Source of the DNA: Plantibacter auratus
GTDB lineage: Bacteria; Actinomycetota; Actinomycetes; Actinomycetales; Microbacteriaceae
Length of the DNA: 64,000 nucleotides
Assembly: GCF_050587365.1 (NCBI RefSeq)
Contig: NZ_JBOBFV010000002.1
Span: forward strand, 1 to 64,000
Direction of reading: 5' to 3'
The notes under the pieces are model-generated. The model made no database searches. It saw nothing but the letters and a program-made list of their open reading frames with translations, and was not told the origin of the DNA. A program made the translations under genes and the position numbers. This document shows positions 48,225 to 56,000 of the stretch, one piece after another (the stretch's first letter is position 1; the number at the start of each line of letters is the position of its first letter).

Positions 48225-49229
48225 TCAGTTCCCGGCGAGCACGGCCCGCTCGATGGCACGGTCCAGTCCGACGACGGGCCGGTCCGGGCGCTGCGGCGCC
48301 ACGCCGCCGAGTGCCTGCAGCCACACCCAGGTGTCGGCGACGGTCTCGGTGACCGGACGACGACGGAGACCCGCCGCAACCGCACGCGAGACGTCACCGT
48401 GATGCATCGCGTCGGCGTCCGGTCCGGTGGGGAGCCAGACGGGCAGTTGGGTCCAGGGGTGGATCCCGGCCGCGAGCACCCGCTCCTGATCCACCCAGCG
48501 GAGGGTCGCACCCGACCCGGTCGCGGCGACGCAGGCGTCGAGCAGCTCCCCCAACGTCGTCGCCCGCGGCTCGCTGACGACGTTGAACGCACCACTCGCG
48601 CCCGTCGAACCGGCGGCGAGGAGGAAGGCCGCGAGATCCCGCGCATCGATGTACTGGATGGGGTCGGAAGCGGCACCAGGGGCGAGCACCTCACCGCCCT
48701 CGGCGATCCGCGCCAGCCACCAGGGCAGTCGTCCGATGTTCTCGTGCGGGCCGAGGATGAGGCCGGCTCGCGCCAGGACCGCTCGGTCGCCGAACGCCTG
48801 GACGGCGGCCAGCTCACCGCCGCGCTTGGCACGGGCGTAGTCCGCGAAGCCGTCGTCGTGCGCCGACCCGTCGACGACCGGCGCGTCCTCGGCGGCGCCG
48901 GCGGGCAGCGGGTCGGCGTAGACCGAACGGCTCGAGACGTAGACGTAGCTCCCGACCCGGTCCGCCAGCAGCGCGGCCGCGTCGCGGACGGCGACCGGAG
49001 CCCATGACCAGGTGTCGACGGCGAGGTCCCACGACCCGACCCGGAGCGCGTCGAGTCCGCCGGGCATCGTCCGGTCGCCGTGCAGCACGGTGACCGCGTC
49101 CGACGGCGAGGAACGGTTCGTACCGCGATGGAAGACGGTGACCTCCCAGCCGGCGGCGACGGCCTCGTCGACGACCGCTCGCCCGACGAACTCCGTCCCG
49201 CCCAGGACCAACAGCCGATTCGTGCTCAT
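48225..49229 (-). CDS. NAD-dependent epimerase/dehydratase family protein
   Basis: A 334-residue extended SDR. The Rossmann motif is LLVLGGTEFVGRAVVDEAVAAGWEVTVFHRG, with the unusual GGTEFVG. SYVYVSSRSVYA carries the Ser of the active site; the YxxxK motif appears as YARAKRGGE. ARAGLILGPHENIGRLPWWLARIAEGGE and YIDARDLAAFLLAA are typical. Substrate, perhaps a nucleotide sugar or isoflavone-like compound, is not determinable. ATG at 49229 has TGTGAT six bases upstream. It is convergent with zapE (7 bp). Confidence 0.85.
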   Translation of the reverse strand: MSTNRLLVLGGTEFVGRAVVDEAVAAGWEVTVFHRGTNRSSPSDAVTVLHGDRTMPGGLDALRVGSWDLAVDTWSWAPVAVRDAAALLADRVGSYVYVSSRSVYADPLPAGAAEDAPVVDGSAHDDGFADYARAKRGGELAAVQAFGDRAVLARAGLILGPHENIGRLPWWLARIAEGGEVLAPGAASDPIQYIDARDLAAFLLAAGSTGASGAFNVVSEPRATTLGELLDACVAATGSGATLRWVDQERVLAAGIHPWTQLPVWLPTGPDADAMHHGDVSRAVAAGLRRRPVTETVADTWVWLQALGGVAPQRPDRPVVGLDRAIERAVLAGN

Positions 49230-49235
49230 GCCTCC

Positions 49236-49241
49236 ATCACA
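49236..49241 (-). promoter_or_regulatory. -10-like hexamer TGTGAT
   Basis: TGTGAT is followed by GGAGGC and the ATG at 49229, another leaderless arrangement. Confidence 0.35.
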
Positions 49242-49317
49242 GCGCACGAGGCGGTGATGCACCACCCCGGTTCGCTGGGAGCAGCGAGCAGTGCGCGCGC
49301 GGAGCTCCGTCCGCGGA

Positions 49318-50319
49318 CTACTTGCGGCTGTGCTCCAGCGAGCCGGCGCGCATGGCGGCCTCGTCGTCCAGGTCGACGCGGGAGGCCACGTAGTAGCTGC
49401 TCCACTTCGCCGCGTGATAGGCCGGGTTCATGACGAACCAGTAGGCACGTCGCTTCCAGCTGTACTGGGGGTCGCGGACGATCCGCTTCGCGTCCCGAAG
49501 GGCGCCGAAGACGGTGTACCCCACCTGCCGGAACCGACTCAGCCGCGTGATCGGCTTCCCGATCCGACGCAACGCCGTCGTCTCGTCGAAGATCCGCTTC
49601 CGGTACTCGTCGAGGGTGAGGTCGTTGGAGTGGACGACCCAGCCCCGCGGTGCGTACGCCTTCCGCAGTCCGGCCGCGATGATGTCGGCGCCGAAGGCCA
49701 TGTCCTCGGAGTACGGGAGGTCGCGGTACGGGATGTCGCCGAGCAGCAGGTCGCGGCGCGTGGCCGAGTTGACGTCGGAGTAGAACGCGAGGGCGTCGAG
49801 CAGTCCGCCGTTCCCGTCGGCGAAGCCGTCGTTCGCGAAGACGGTCGTGCCGAAGTCCGGCCCGAAGTTGTGGAACACGTCGTGGATCTCGTACTTGAGC
49901 AGCGGGAAGCAGTTCGGGCGTGCGATCTGCTTGCCCATGACGGCGACGACGTCCATGCCTTCGGGGTCCAAGGGTGTGGTCAGCTCGTGCAACCAGCGTG
50001 AGTCACCCGGGATCGCATCGTGCGTGAGGTACGCGACGTACTTCCCCCGGGCGAGCCGGGCGGCGAGCTGGCGGGTCCGGCCGTGGCCGAACTCGCTGTT
50101 CGGGATGACGTGCAGCCGGACGTCCGGGTGGGCGGCGACGATGTCGAGTGTGCGGTCGGTGGAGCCGGAATCGATGACGAGGGTCTCGTAGGTGCCGTCG
50201 TAGTCCTGGCCTTCGATCGCCGAGAGGATCTGCTCGAGATACCGCTCGCCGTTGTACGTGGGGATGACGATCGTCGCGTCGAGCGTCGTCTCGGCTGGGG
50301 CGTCGATGTCAGAGGTCAC
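49318..50319 (-). CDS. Glycosyltransferase family 2 protein
   Basis: A 333-residue GT2. ATIVIPTYNGERYLEQILSAIEGQDYDGTYETLVIDSGSTDRTLDI is the canonical nucleotide-binding half. Later YLTHDAIPGDSRWLHELTTPL gives a DxD-like THDA and SEDMAFGADIIAAGLRKAYAP the ED of the acceptor site (rhamnosyl- or similar transferases). It has no membrane helix. It may act in cell-wall glycan or exopolysaccharide synthesis; the neighbouring epimerase could supply its donor. GTG start at 50319 with TACATT six bases upstream. Confidence 0.88.
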   Translation of the reverse strand: MTSDIDAPAETTLDATIVIPTYNGERYLEQILSAIEGQDYDGTYETLVIDSGSTDRTLDIVAAHPDVRLHVIPNSEFGHGRTRQLAARLARGKYVAYLTHDAIPGDSRWLHELTTPLDPEGMDVVAVMGKQIARPNCFPLLKYEIHDVFHNFGPDFGTTVFANDGFADGNGGLLDALAFYSDVNSATRRDLLLGDIPYRDLPYSEDMAFGADIIAAGLRKAYAPRGWVVHSNDLTLDEYRKRIFDETTALRRIGKPITRLSRFRQVGYTVFGALRDAKRIVRDPQYSWKRRAYWFVMNPAYHAAKWSSYYVASRVDLDDEAAMRAGSLEHSRK

Positions 50320-50325
50320 CGCACC

Positions 50326-50331
50326 AATGTA
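50326..50331 (-). promoter_or_regulatory. -10 hexamer TACATT of the GT2 gene
   Basis: TACATT is followed by GGTGCG and the GTG at 50319. Confidence 0.5.
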
Positions 50332-50340
50332 CCCGGACCG

Positions 50341-50706
50341 TCAGCGCGGCAGCAGCAGTGGCACGAGGCCAGTGAGATCCGCCCGCTGGCCGGACGCGTG
50401 CACCGTGCCGCCGGCCATCGCCGTGGTCCAGTCGATGCGGCCGGAGGCGAGCGCGAGCCAGGTCGGTGCGTCCATCTCGATGACGTTCGGCGGTGTGCCT
50501 CGGGTGTGGCGGGGGCCCTCGATGCACTGCACCGCACCGAACGGCGGCACCCGCACCTCGACGGTGTTGCCGGGCGCCCGCTCGACGAGGAGCTCCAACA
50601 GGTAGCGGACCGCGGTCGCCGTGTCCGTGCGCGACGCCGGTGCGTGCCCGAGCGCCTGCTCCAGGGCTGCGCGACCGACGGCGTCCGTGATCCTGGGTCT
50701 GGCCAT
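50341..50706 (-). CDS. Sterol carrier family protein
   Basis: A 121-residue protein of the actinobacterial SCP2-like family usually found beside purD. Blocks are MARPRITDAVGRAALEQALG, AVRYLLELLVERAPGNTVEVRVPPFGAVQCIEGPRHTRGTPPNVIEMDAPTWLALASGRIDW. The fold is SCP2-like, so it likely binds a lipid or hydrophobic ligand; function unknown. The ATG is only 38 bp from the divergent purD start. Its own -10 TAGCCT ends seven bases upstream. Confidence 0.9.
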   Translation of the reverse strand: MARPRITDAVGRAALEQALGHAPASRTDTATAVRYLLELLVERAPGNTVEVRVPPFGAVQCIEGPRHTRGTPPNVIEMDAPTWLALASGRIDWTTAMAGGTVHASGQRADLTGLVPLLLPR

Positions 50707-50713
50707 GCATTCG

Positions 50714-50719
50714 AGGCTA
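50714..50719 (-). promoter_or_regulatory. -10 hexamer TAGCCT of the sterol-carrier gene
   Basis: TAGCCT then seven bases and the ATG at 50706. Lies within the 38-bp space shared with purD. Confidence 0.5.
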
Positions 50720-50732
50720 GGCCATTGCGCCT

Positions 50733-50738
50733 TAAGCT
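50733..50738 (+). promoter_or_regulatory. -10 hexamer TAAGCT of purD
   Basis: TAAGCT is followed by AGACGG and the GTG at 50745. Its -35 position falls on the divergent gene's -10. Confidence 0.55.
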
Positions 50739-50744
50739 AGACGG

Positions 50745-52010
50745 GTGAAGATCCTCGTCCTCGGTTCCGGTGCTCGCGAGCACGCCATCATCAAGGCTCT
50801 CCTCTCCGAAGAGGCCGGGCACCACATCATCGCCGCCCCCGGCAACGCGGGCATCGCGGGGGATGTGACCGTGGTCGGCATCGACCAGGAGAACCCTTCG
50901 ATCGTGCGCGACTTCGCCCGCGACGAAGCGGTCGACCTCGTCGTCATCGGGCCCGAGGCCCCGCTCGTCGCCGGCGTGGCCGACAAGCTGCGCGCCGCCG
51001 GCATCCCGGTCTTCGGCCCCAACCGCTCGGCGGCCGCACTCGAGGGCTCGAAGTCCTTCGCGAAGCGGATCATGGACGAAGCCGGCGTGCCCACCGGTCG
51101 CGCGGTCCGCGCCGAGGACCTCGACGCAGCGATCGCCGCGCTCGACGACTTCGGTGCACCCTACGTCGTCAAGGCCGACGGCCTCGCGGCGGGCAAGGGC
51201 GTCCTCGTCACCCACGACCGCGATGCGGCCATCCAGCACGCCACCAACTGGCTCGGCTACGGCGGCGTCCTCGTCGAGGAGTTCCTCGACGGCCAGGAGG
51301 TCTCCCTGTTCTTCATCACCGACGGCGAGACGGTACTCCCGCTCTCCCCCGCGCAGGACTACAAGCGGCTCCTCGACGGCGACGCCGGCCCGAACACCGG
51401 CGGCATGGGCGCCTACTCCCCGTTGCCCTGGCTCGACAACCGCTTCGGGAGCGAGACGGCCTTCGTCGACGAGGTCCTCGAGACCGTCGCCGTCCCCGTC
51501 GTGCGGCAGCTGGCGTCGGAGGGCAACCCGTTCCAGGGTCTCCTCTACGCCGGCCTCATCCTCACCGAACGCGGGATCCGGGTGATCGAGTTCAACGCGC
51601 GCTTCGGCGACCCGGAGACGCAGGTCGTCCTCCCCCGGCTCGTCACGCCGCTGTCGACGCTCCTGCTCGGCTCGGCCACCGGCACGCTCGGCGAGCAGCC
51701 GCGACCCGCGTTCGCCGAGGCGAGCGCGGTGACGGTGGTGCTCGCGAGCCAGAACTACCCCGAGACGCCCGTCACGGGCCGGAGCATCACCGGCCTCGAC
51801 GCCGCCGTCGCCGTCGAGGGAGTCCACCTCGTCCACGCCGCGACGGCTGACGTCGACGGTGGCCTGGTCGCCACCGGCGGCCGCGTCCTCAACGTCGTGG
51901 CCCTCGGATCCACGTTCCCCGAGGCACGCGGACGTGCGTACGAGGCGCTGTCGCGCATCGAACTCGAGGGCGGTCAGTACCGCACCGACATCGCCGCACG
52001 CGTCTCCTGA
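50745..52010 (+). CDS. purD: Phosphoribosylamine-glycine ligase (GAR synthetase)
   Basis: A 421-residue ATP-grasp enzyme for the second purine step. MKILVLGSGAREHAIIKAL, LVVIGPEAPLVAGVADKLRAAGIPVFGPNRSAAALEGSKSFAK, APYVVKADGLAAGKGVLV, VEEFLDGQEVSLFFITDG, PAQDYKRLLDGDAGPNTGGMGAYSP and ERGIRVIEFNARFGDPETQVVLPRL are all signature blocks. GTG start, predicted leaderless, with no room for a leader in the 38-bp space to the sterol-carrier gene. Followed at 11 bp by an alpha/beta hydrolase gene. Confidence 0.96.
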   Translation: MKILVLGSGAREHAIIKALLSEEAGHHIIAAPGNAGIAGDVTVVGIDQENPSIVRDFARDEAVDLVVIGPEAPLVAGVADKLRAAGIPVFGPNRSAAALEGSKSFAKRIMDEAGVPTGRAVRAEDLDAAIAALDDFGAPYVVKADGLAAGKGVLVTHDRDAAIQHATNWLGYGGVLVEEFLDGQEVSLFFITDGETVLPLSPAQDYKRLLDGDAGPNTGGMGAYSPLPWLDNRFGSETAFVDEVLETVAVPVVRQLASEGNPFQGLLYAGLILTERGIRVIEFNARFGDPETQVVLPRLVTPLSTLLLGSATGTLGEQPRPAFAEASAVTVVLASQNYPETPVTGRSITGLDAAVAVEGVHLVHAATADVDGGLVATGGRVLNVVALGSTFPEARGRAYEALSRIELEGGQYRTDIAARVS

Positions 52011-52021
52011 TCGCGGCCCGG

Positions 52022-52900
52022 ATGAGCGCCGCAGCGGGAACCGGGCCGTCGGCCGTCGTCGAGAGTCACGACGGCACCAGGCTGCACGTGGACGTGATCG
52101 GCGACGACGCCTTGCCGCCCCTCGTCGTCCTCGCCGGCGGCCCGGCGCGTCACCCGGTCTACCTCGGTGATCTCGGCGGCCTGAGCACCAGACGGCGCCT
52201 CATCGTCCTGCACCAGCGCGGGGTCGGACGGTCCGAGAGCGGACCGTCGACCGCTGCGGCCAGCTGGCCGGAACTCGCCGAGGACGTCGAGGCCGTGCGT
52301 CGCTGGCTGGACGTCGACCGTCTCGAACTCATCGGGCACTCCGCCGGTACCCGCGTCGCCGTGAGCTACGCCGCGCGCTACCCGCACCGGCTCGACCGCC
52401 TGTGCCTCATCACGCCGCCCGCCACGTGGCTCGTCGACACGGACGACGACAGCGCGGAGATCATCGCGCGGCACGCGGCGGAGGACTGGTACCCCGGCTT
52501 CCTCGAGGCGCTGCCCGCGCTGCTCGCGGCGCCGGACTCCGCTTCGGGGAACCGGCTGTTCCCGGCGGTGGCGCCCATCGCCTGGGGCGAGTGGGACGAC
52601 ACCGCCCGCGAACACGAGCGGCTGGGCGCCTGGCATCCGGCCGCGCAGGACGCGTTCGTGCACACGCCCACGATCGACGAGGTCGAGGACATCCGCGACG
52701 CCCTCCGCACCGTGACGGCTCCCGTCCTCGTGGTCGCGGGCTCCGAGGACGGCCTGACGGGACTCGCGCCCGTCGTCGACCTCGCGAAGCGGTTCCCGCT
52801 CGGCCAGGCCATCGTGCTCGACGGGTGCGGACACTACCCCTGGGTGGAGCAGCCGCGATCCTTCGCCGCCGCCGTCCACGGCTTCTTCCCGATCGGCTGA
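52022..52900 (+). CDS. Alpha/beta hydrolase (proline iminopeptidase-like)
   Basis: A 292-residue alpha/beta hydrolase. LPPLVVLAGGPARHPVYLGDLGG carries an oxyanion-hole region, LHQRGVGRSESG is the typical HQRG/S block of peptidase family S33, and the nucleophile elbow is GHSAGT with Ser107; the catalytic Asp and His are expected in VVAGSEDGLTGLAPV and CGHYPWVEQP. It follows purD by 11 bp and precedes the 2H gene by 3 bp, so the three may be cotranscribed. Substrate (peptide, ester) unknown. Confidence 0.88.
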   Translation: MSAAAGTGPSAVVESHDGTRLHVDVIGDDALPPLVVLAGGPARHPVYLGDLGGLSTRRRLIVLHQRGVGRSESGPSTAAASWPELAEDVEAVRRWLDVDRLELIGHSAGTRVAVSYAARYPHRLDRLCLITPPATWLVDTDDDSAEIIARHAAEDWYPGFLEALPALLAAPDSASGNRLFPAVAPIAWGEWDDTAREHERLGAWHPAAQDAFVHTPTIDEVEDIRDALRTVTAPVLVVAGSEDGLTGLAPVVDLAKRFPLGQAIVLDGCGHYPWVEQPRSFAAAVHGFFPIG

Positions 52901-52903
52901 CCG

Positions 52904-53401
52904 GTGCGCAGCGTCGATCTGACCTTCGACGAGGCCCTCGAGGCTGCCGTCCGCGACCGCTGGCACGCGCTCCTCGACCTCGGCATCAGCAGTCTCGCCA
53001 CGCATCGCGGTGCGAGCAACCGTCCGCACGTCACGCTGTCGGCCGGCGAGGAGCTCGAGCTCACCGGGAGGCCGGTCTTCGCGCCGTTCGCCGTCCGACT
53101 CGGGGCTCCGCTGCTGTTCCCGCGTCGCTCGGGCGCCGTCCTCGCGCTCACGGTGATCCCCACGCACGAGCTGCTGGAGCTGCACGGACGTGTGGCCGGA
53201 GACGTCACCGGTGCGTTCGAGCACACCCGGCCCGGCGCCTGGACACCCCACGTCACGCTCTCCCGACGCGTCGTCGGCGAGCAGACCGCGGCGGCACTCG
53301 ACGGGCTCCGGTCGCTCGGCGACCTCCCGTCCGGGCTCGTCACCGGGCTCCGGTTCTGGAACGGCGACACCAGGACGGTCACGGACCTCCTCGGCCCGTG
53401 A
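52904..53401 (+). CDS. 2'-5' RNA ligase family (2H phosphoesterase) protein
   Basis: A 165-residue protein with two HxT motifs in the right spacing: RPHVTLS (His42, Thr44) and TPHVTLS (His116, Thr118), defining the 2H phosphoesterase superfamily (cyclic phosphodiesterase or RNA ligase-like). GTG start. The natural substrate is not predictable; the family includes tRNA-processing and ADP-ribose cyclic phosphodiesterases. Terminal gene of the purD-led run; it is convergent with the MFS gene. Confidence 0.88.
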   Translation: MRSVDLTFDEALEAAVRDRWHALLDLGISSLATHRGASNRPHVTLSAGEELELTGRPVFAPFAVRLGAPLLFPRRSGAVLALTVIPTHELLELHGRVAGDVTGAFEHTRPGAWTPHVTLSRRVVGEQTAAALDGLRSLGDLPSGLVTGLRFWNGDTRTVTDLLGP

Positions 53402-53431
53402 CCGTCCGGTGTCGCCGTGTCGGCGGAGCCG

Positions 53432-55012
53432 CTACTCGGCTTCGGACCGGGCGGTCGCGGCAGCCGCGGCGACCGCGGCGGCCTGTCCGTGCTGGGTCTC
53501 CGGGCTCGACCAGGCGGCCGCCTTCGGCTTCTGGAAGAACAGGACCACGACCGCGCCCACGAGCGCGAGGCCTGCCGGGAGGAGCAACGACTGGGCCATG
53601 GCGGTGGTGAACCCGGCGTGCAGGAACTCCGGCAGCTCACCACCCGTCACCTCGCTCACGCCACCGGCCGCCCCACCGGGCGCAGCGGGCAGCTCGGCCG
53701 CGAGGCGTCCCTGGATGAGCGCGGCGATGGCCGCACTGCCGAGGACGGCACCGATCTGACGCGTCGTGTTGAACACACCTGAGCCGGCGCCGGCCTGGTG
53801 CTGTGGGAGCCCCCGGGTGGTGAGGTTGGAGACCGGGCCCCACATGAAGCCGTTGGCGAGGCCGAGGACGGCACTCGGGAGGAGCAGCATGAGGATCGGC
53901 TGCTCGGGCGTGAGGAGGATCGAGTACCAGCCGAGCGCGAGGGCCAGCAGGAGGAGCCCGGCGAGGGCGAACCACTTCGGGTTCACGCGGTCGATCGCCC
54001 GCCCGACCACGGGCGCGAGCCCGGCGGAGAGTACGGCCATCGGGACGAGCATGAGCGCGGACTGCGTCGGGGTCAGGCCGCGGACGGTCTGGTAGAAGAA
54101 GACGAGCGGCAGCGACATGCTCGTGATCGTGAACCCGATCGTCGAGATCGCGAGGTTGCCGACCGAGAAGTTGCGGTCGCGGAACAACGCCAGCGGGAGC
54201 AGCGGCTCGCCCTTCATGACGGCCTGCCACAGGACGAACAGGCCGAGGACGACGACACCGGCGATGATGAGGCTCCACACGGTGATCGGACCGGTGATCG
54301 TGCCCCAGTCGTAGCTCTGGCCCTCCTGGATGCCGAACACGAGGAGGAACATCCCGAGCCCGCTCAGGACGACCCCGAGCACGTCGAACTTGTGCGGGTG
54401 CGTGGCGAGCGCGGGGACGTTCCGCCAGACCATGATGAAGCCGATGACACCGACGGGCACGTTGATGAAGAAGATCCACTCCCACCCGAGGCCGTCGACG
54501 AGCACGCCGCCCAGGATCGGGCCGACGAGCGTCGCGACACCAGCGGTCGCTCCCCAGAGGCCCATGGCCGCACCGCGGCGGTCCGGCGGGAAGATGCGCG
54601 TGATGACGGCCATCGTCTGCGGGGTCATGAGCGCGGCGCCGAGACCCTGCACGACGCGGGCGACGATGAGCATCTCGATGGAGCCCGACAGGCCGCACCA
54701 CAGTGAGGCGAGCGTGAAGACGACGAGGCCGATGAGGTAGAGGTTCTTCGGGCCGAAGCGGTCGCCGAGGCGGCCGGTGATGAGGAGCGGCACGGCGTAG
54801 GCGAGCAGGTAGGCGCTCGTCACCCAGATGACGTTGTTGATGCCGGTGTCGAGGCCGCGCATGATCGCGGGGTTCGCCACGGACACGATGGTCGTGTCGA
54901 TGAGGATCATGAAGAATCCGATGACGAGCGACCAGAGCGCAGGCCAGGGGCGCACGGCCCCTGGCGTCGGACCGGAGACGCCCTGGCGAGGCGTGGTGGG
55001 GGTGGTGGACAT
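53432..55012 (-). CDS. MFS drug transporter, DHA2 (EmrB/QacA) family
   Basis: A 526-residue transporter with 14 predicted helices. Motif A GRLGDRFGPKNLYL, the DHA2 N-terminal LVIGFFMILIDTTIVSVANPAIMRGL (with the acidic helix-1 residue), QGLGAALMTPQTMAVI and GPILGGVLVDGLGWEWIFFINVPVG (motif C/D) are diagnostic of EmrB/QacA-like exporters. The C-terminus (residues 475-526) is Ala/Gly-rich. AAAGGG is six bases before the ATG. The PadR gene 90 bp upstream on the same strand is the likely repressor. Export of an organic cation, dye or natural product is inferred. Confidence 0.92.
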   Translation of the reverse strand: MSTTPTTPRQGVSGPTPGAVRPWPALWSLVIGFFMILIDTTIVSVANPAIMRGLDTGINNVIWVTSAYLLAYAVPLLITGRLGDRFGPKNLYLIGLVVFTLASLWCGLSGSIEMLIVARVVQGLGAALMTPQTMAVITRIFPPDRRGAAMGLWGATAGVATLVGPILGGVLVDGLGWEWIFFINVPVGVIGFIMVWRNVPALATHPHKFDVLGVVLSGLGMFLLVFGIQEGQSYDWGTITGPITVWSLIIAGVVVLGLFVLWQAVMKGEPLLPLALFRDRNFSVGNLAISTIGFTITSMSLPLVFFYQTVRGLTPTQSALMLVPMAVLSAGLAPVVGRAIDRVNPKWFALAGLLLLALALGWYSILLTPEQPILMLLLPSAVLGLANGFMWGPVSNLTTRGLPQHQAGAGSGVFNTTRQIGAVLGSAAIAALIQGRLAAELPAAPGGAAGGVSEVTGGELPEFLHAGFTTAMAQSLLLPAGLALVGAVVVLFFQKPKAAAWSSPETQHGQAAAVAAAAATARSEAE

Positions 55013-55102
55013 GATGTCCCTTTCTGCACGGAGGACGGGTTCGCGTTCGGGACGCGAGGATGAGCGGGACCGCCGGCCGGACTGGTCGGTCGTCCCGGAG
55101 GT

Positions 55103-55744
55103 TCAGGTGGAGGGTGTCGGCTGAGCGGACACGGGCGGGGTCGCCGCCTGCTCGTGGAGTGGCGCACGGGTCCCCGGCACGTGCCAGGCGAGTGCACCGT
55201 CGGCGATCTCGGCGAGGAGCGATTCGAGGTGGGCGATCTCGGCGCGCAGCATGGCGGCCGAGTAGGGGACGTTGATCCAGTACACGCGCGGGATCCCGCG
55301 CTCGAGCGCACACGTCATGCGGCGATCGAGGTCGGCGAGCTCGGCCTGCTGCCGGAGGATACGGGTCTCGAGCAGCATCCGCACCTCCTCGGCGCCCAGT
55401 TCGTGCGCCTCGGACAGCGCGAGCCCGAGCTCCGGGTACTCGTTCGTGGGGGTGCTGAGCAGCTCGCGCAGCCGCTCCCCCAGCAGGTGCCGGCCGAGGT
55501 CGGTGATCTCGAAGGTGGTGCGCTCGGGCCGGGCTCCCTCGCGGTCGGTCCCGGAGGCGAGCACGAGGCCGTCGGCCTCGAGTCCGTAGACGGCGCGGTA
55601 GAGCGAGCCGGGGCTCACCTTGACGACGCGATCCTCCTGGCGGTGGAGCGCGAGTTGGTACATCTCGTAGGGGTGCATGGGGCGCTCGGCCAGGTAGCCG
55701 AGCGCGGCGACGGCGAGCAGTCCGAGCGGCTTGGTCTTGCCCAT
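55103..55744 (-). CDS. PadR family regulator of the adjacent MFS exporter
   Basis: A 213-residue PadR-s1-type regulator: LGLLAVAALGYLAERPMHPYEMYQLALHRQEDRVVKVSPGSLYRAVYGLEADGLVLASGTDREGARPERTTFEITDLGRHLL, then the long C-terminal Vir-like helical arm (EEVRMLLETRILRQQAELADLDRRM) used for dimerisation. GGGAGGG lies just before the ATG. A perfect palindrome 26-41 bp upstream is the probable autorepression site. It precedes the MFS gene by 90 bp in the same direction. Confidence 0.92.
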   Translation of the reverse strand: MGKTKPLGLLAVAALGYLAERPMHPYEMYQLALHRQEDRVVKVSPGSLYRAVYGLEADGLVLASGTDREGARPERTTFEITDLGRHLLGERLRELLSTPTNEYPELGLALSEAHELGAEEVRMLLETRILRQQAELADLDRRMTCALERGIPRVYWINVPYSAAMLRAEIAHLESLLAEIADGALAWHVPGTRAPLHEQAATPPVSAQPTPST

Positions 55745-55769
55745 GACCCTCCCATCACTCCATGCGAAC

Positions 55770-55785
55770 TATTCCACGTGGAATA
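55770..55785. promoter_or_regulatory. 16-bp perfect palindrome, PadR operator
   Basis: TATTCCACGTGGAATA is a perfect palindrome upstream of padR, embedding TATATT and GAATAG hexamers that could be its -10. Binding of the PadR dimer would shut off padR and the MFS gene. Confidence 0.7.
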
Positions 55786-55835
55786 TACGCGTACCGCGAG
55801 TCCGCCGCAAGTCGTCGCGTAGGCCACGATTCGAG

Positions 55836-55845
55836 TTATCCACAG
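55836..55845. other. Isolated DnaA-box-like TTATCCACAG
   Basis: One exact consensus DnaA 9-mer TTATCCACA. A lone box with no others around it and no dnaA or dnaN nearby; probably incidental or part of an old gene end. Confidence 0.3.
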
Positions 55846-55850
55846 ATTCT

Positions 55851-55997
55851 CACGAGCCTCGTTCCGGCAACGGGAGCTTTCGTAGGGTCGAAAAGCCGCG
55901 GCAGGTCGTTGCGGCCACGAAACAGATCCGGTTCCTGCAGAGCGAACGTGGAATGACACTCGACCAGGTCAACGCTCTCGTTCACGAAAAGGCGTAG
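55851..55997 (+). pseudogene. Probable 3' remnant of a gene
   Basis: The frame ending at the TAG at 55995-55997 reads PRQVVAATKQIRFLQSERG and then MTLDQVNALVHEKA, amphipathic and plausible as a real protein end, with coding-like third positions. There is no credible start, upstream sequence is the PadR operator region, and the only ATG is at the extreme end of the frame. Best explained as the truncated C-terminus of a gene lost when the PadR/MFS or flippase segment arrived. The family is not recognised. The flippase ATG follows three bases after this stop. Confidence 0.4.
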
Positions 55998-56000
55998 CAA

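Noticed and set aside
55836..55845. Replication origin
   Set aside because: Only one DnaA box, no cluster, no dnaA/dnaN, no AT-rich unwinding region.
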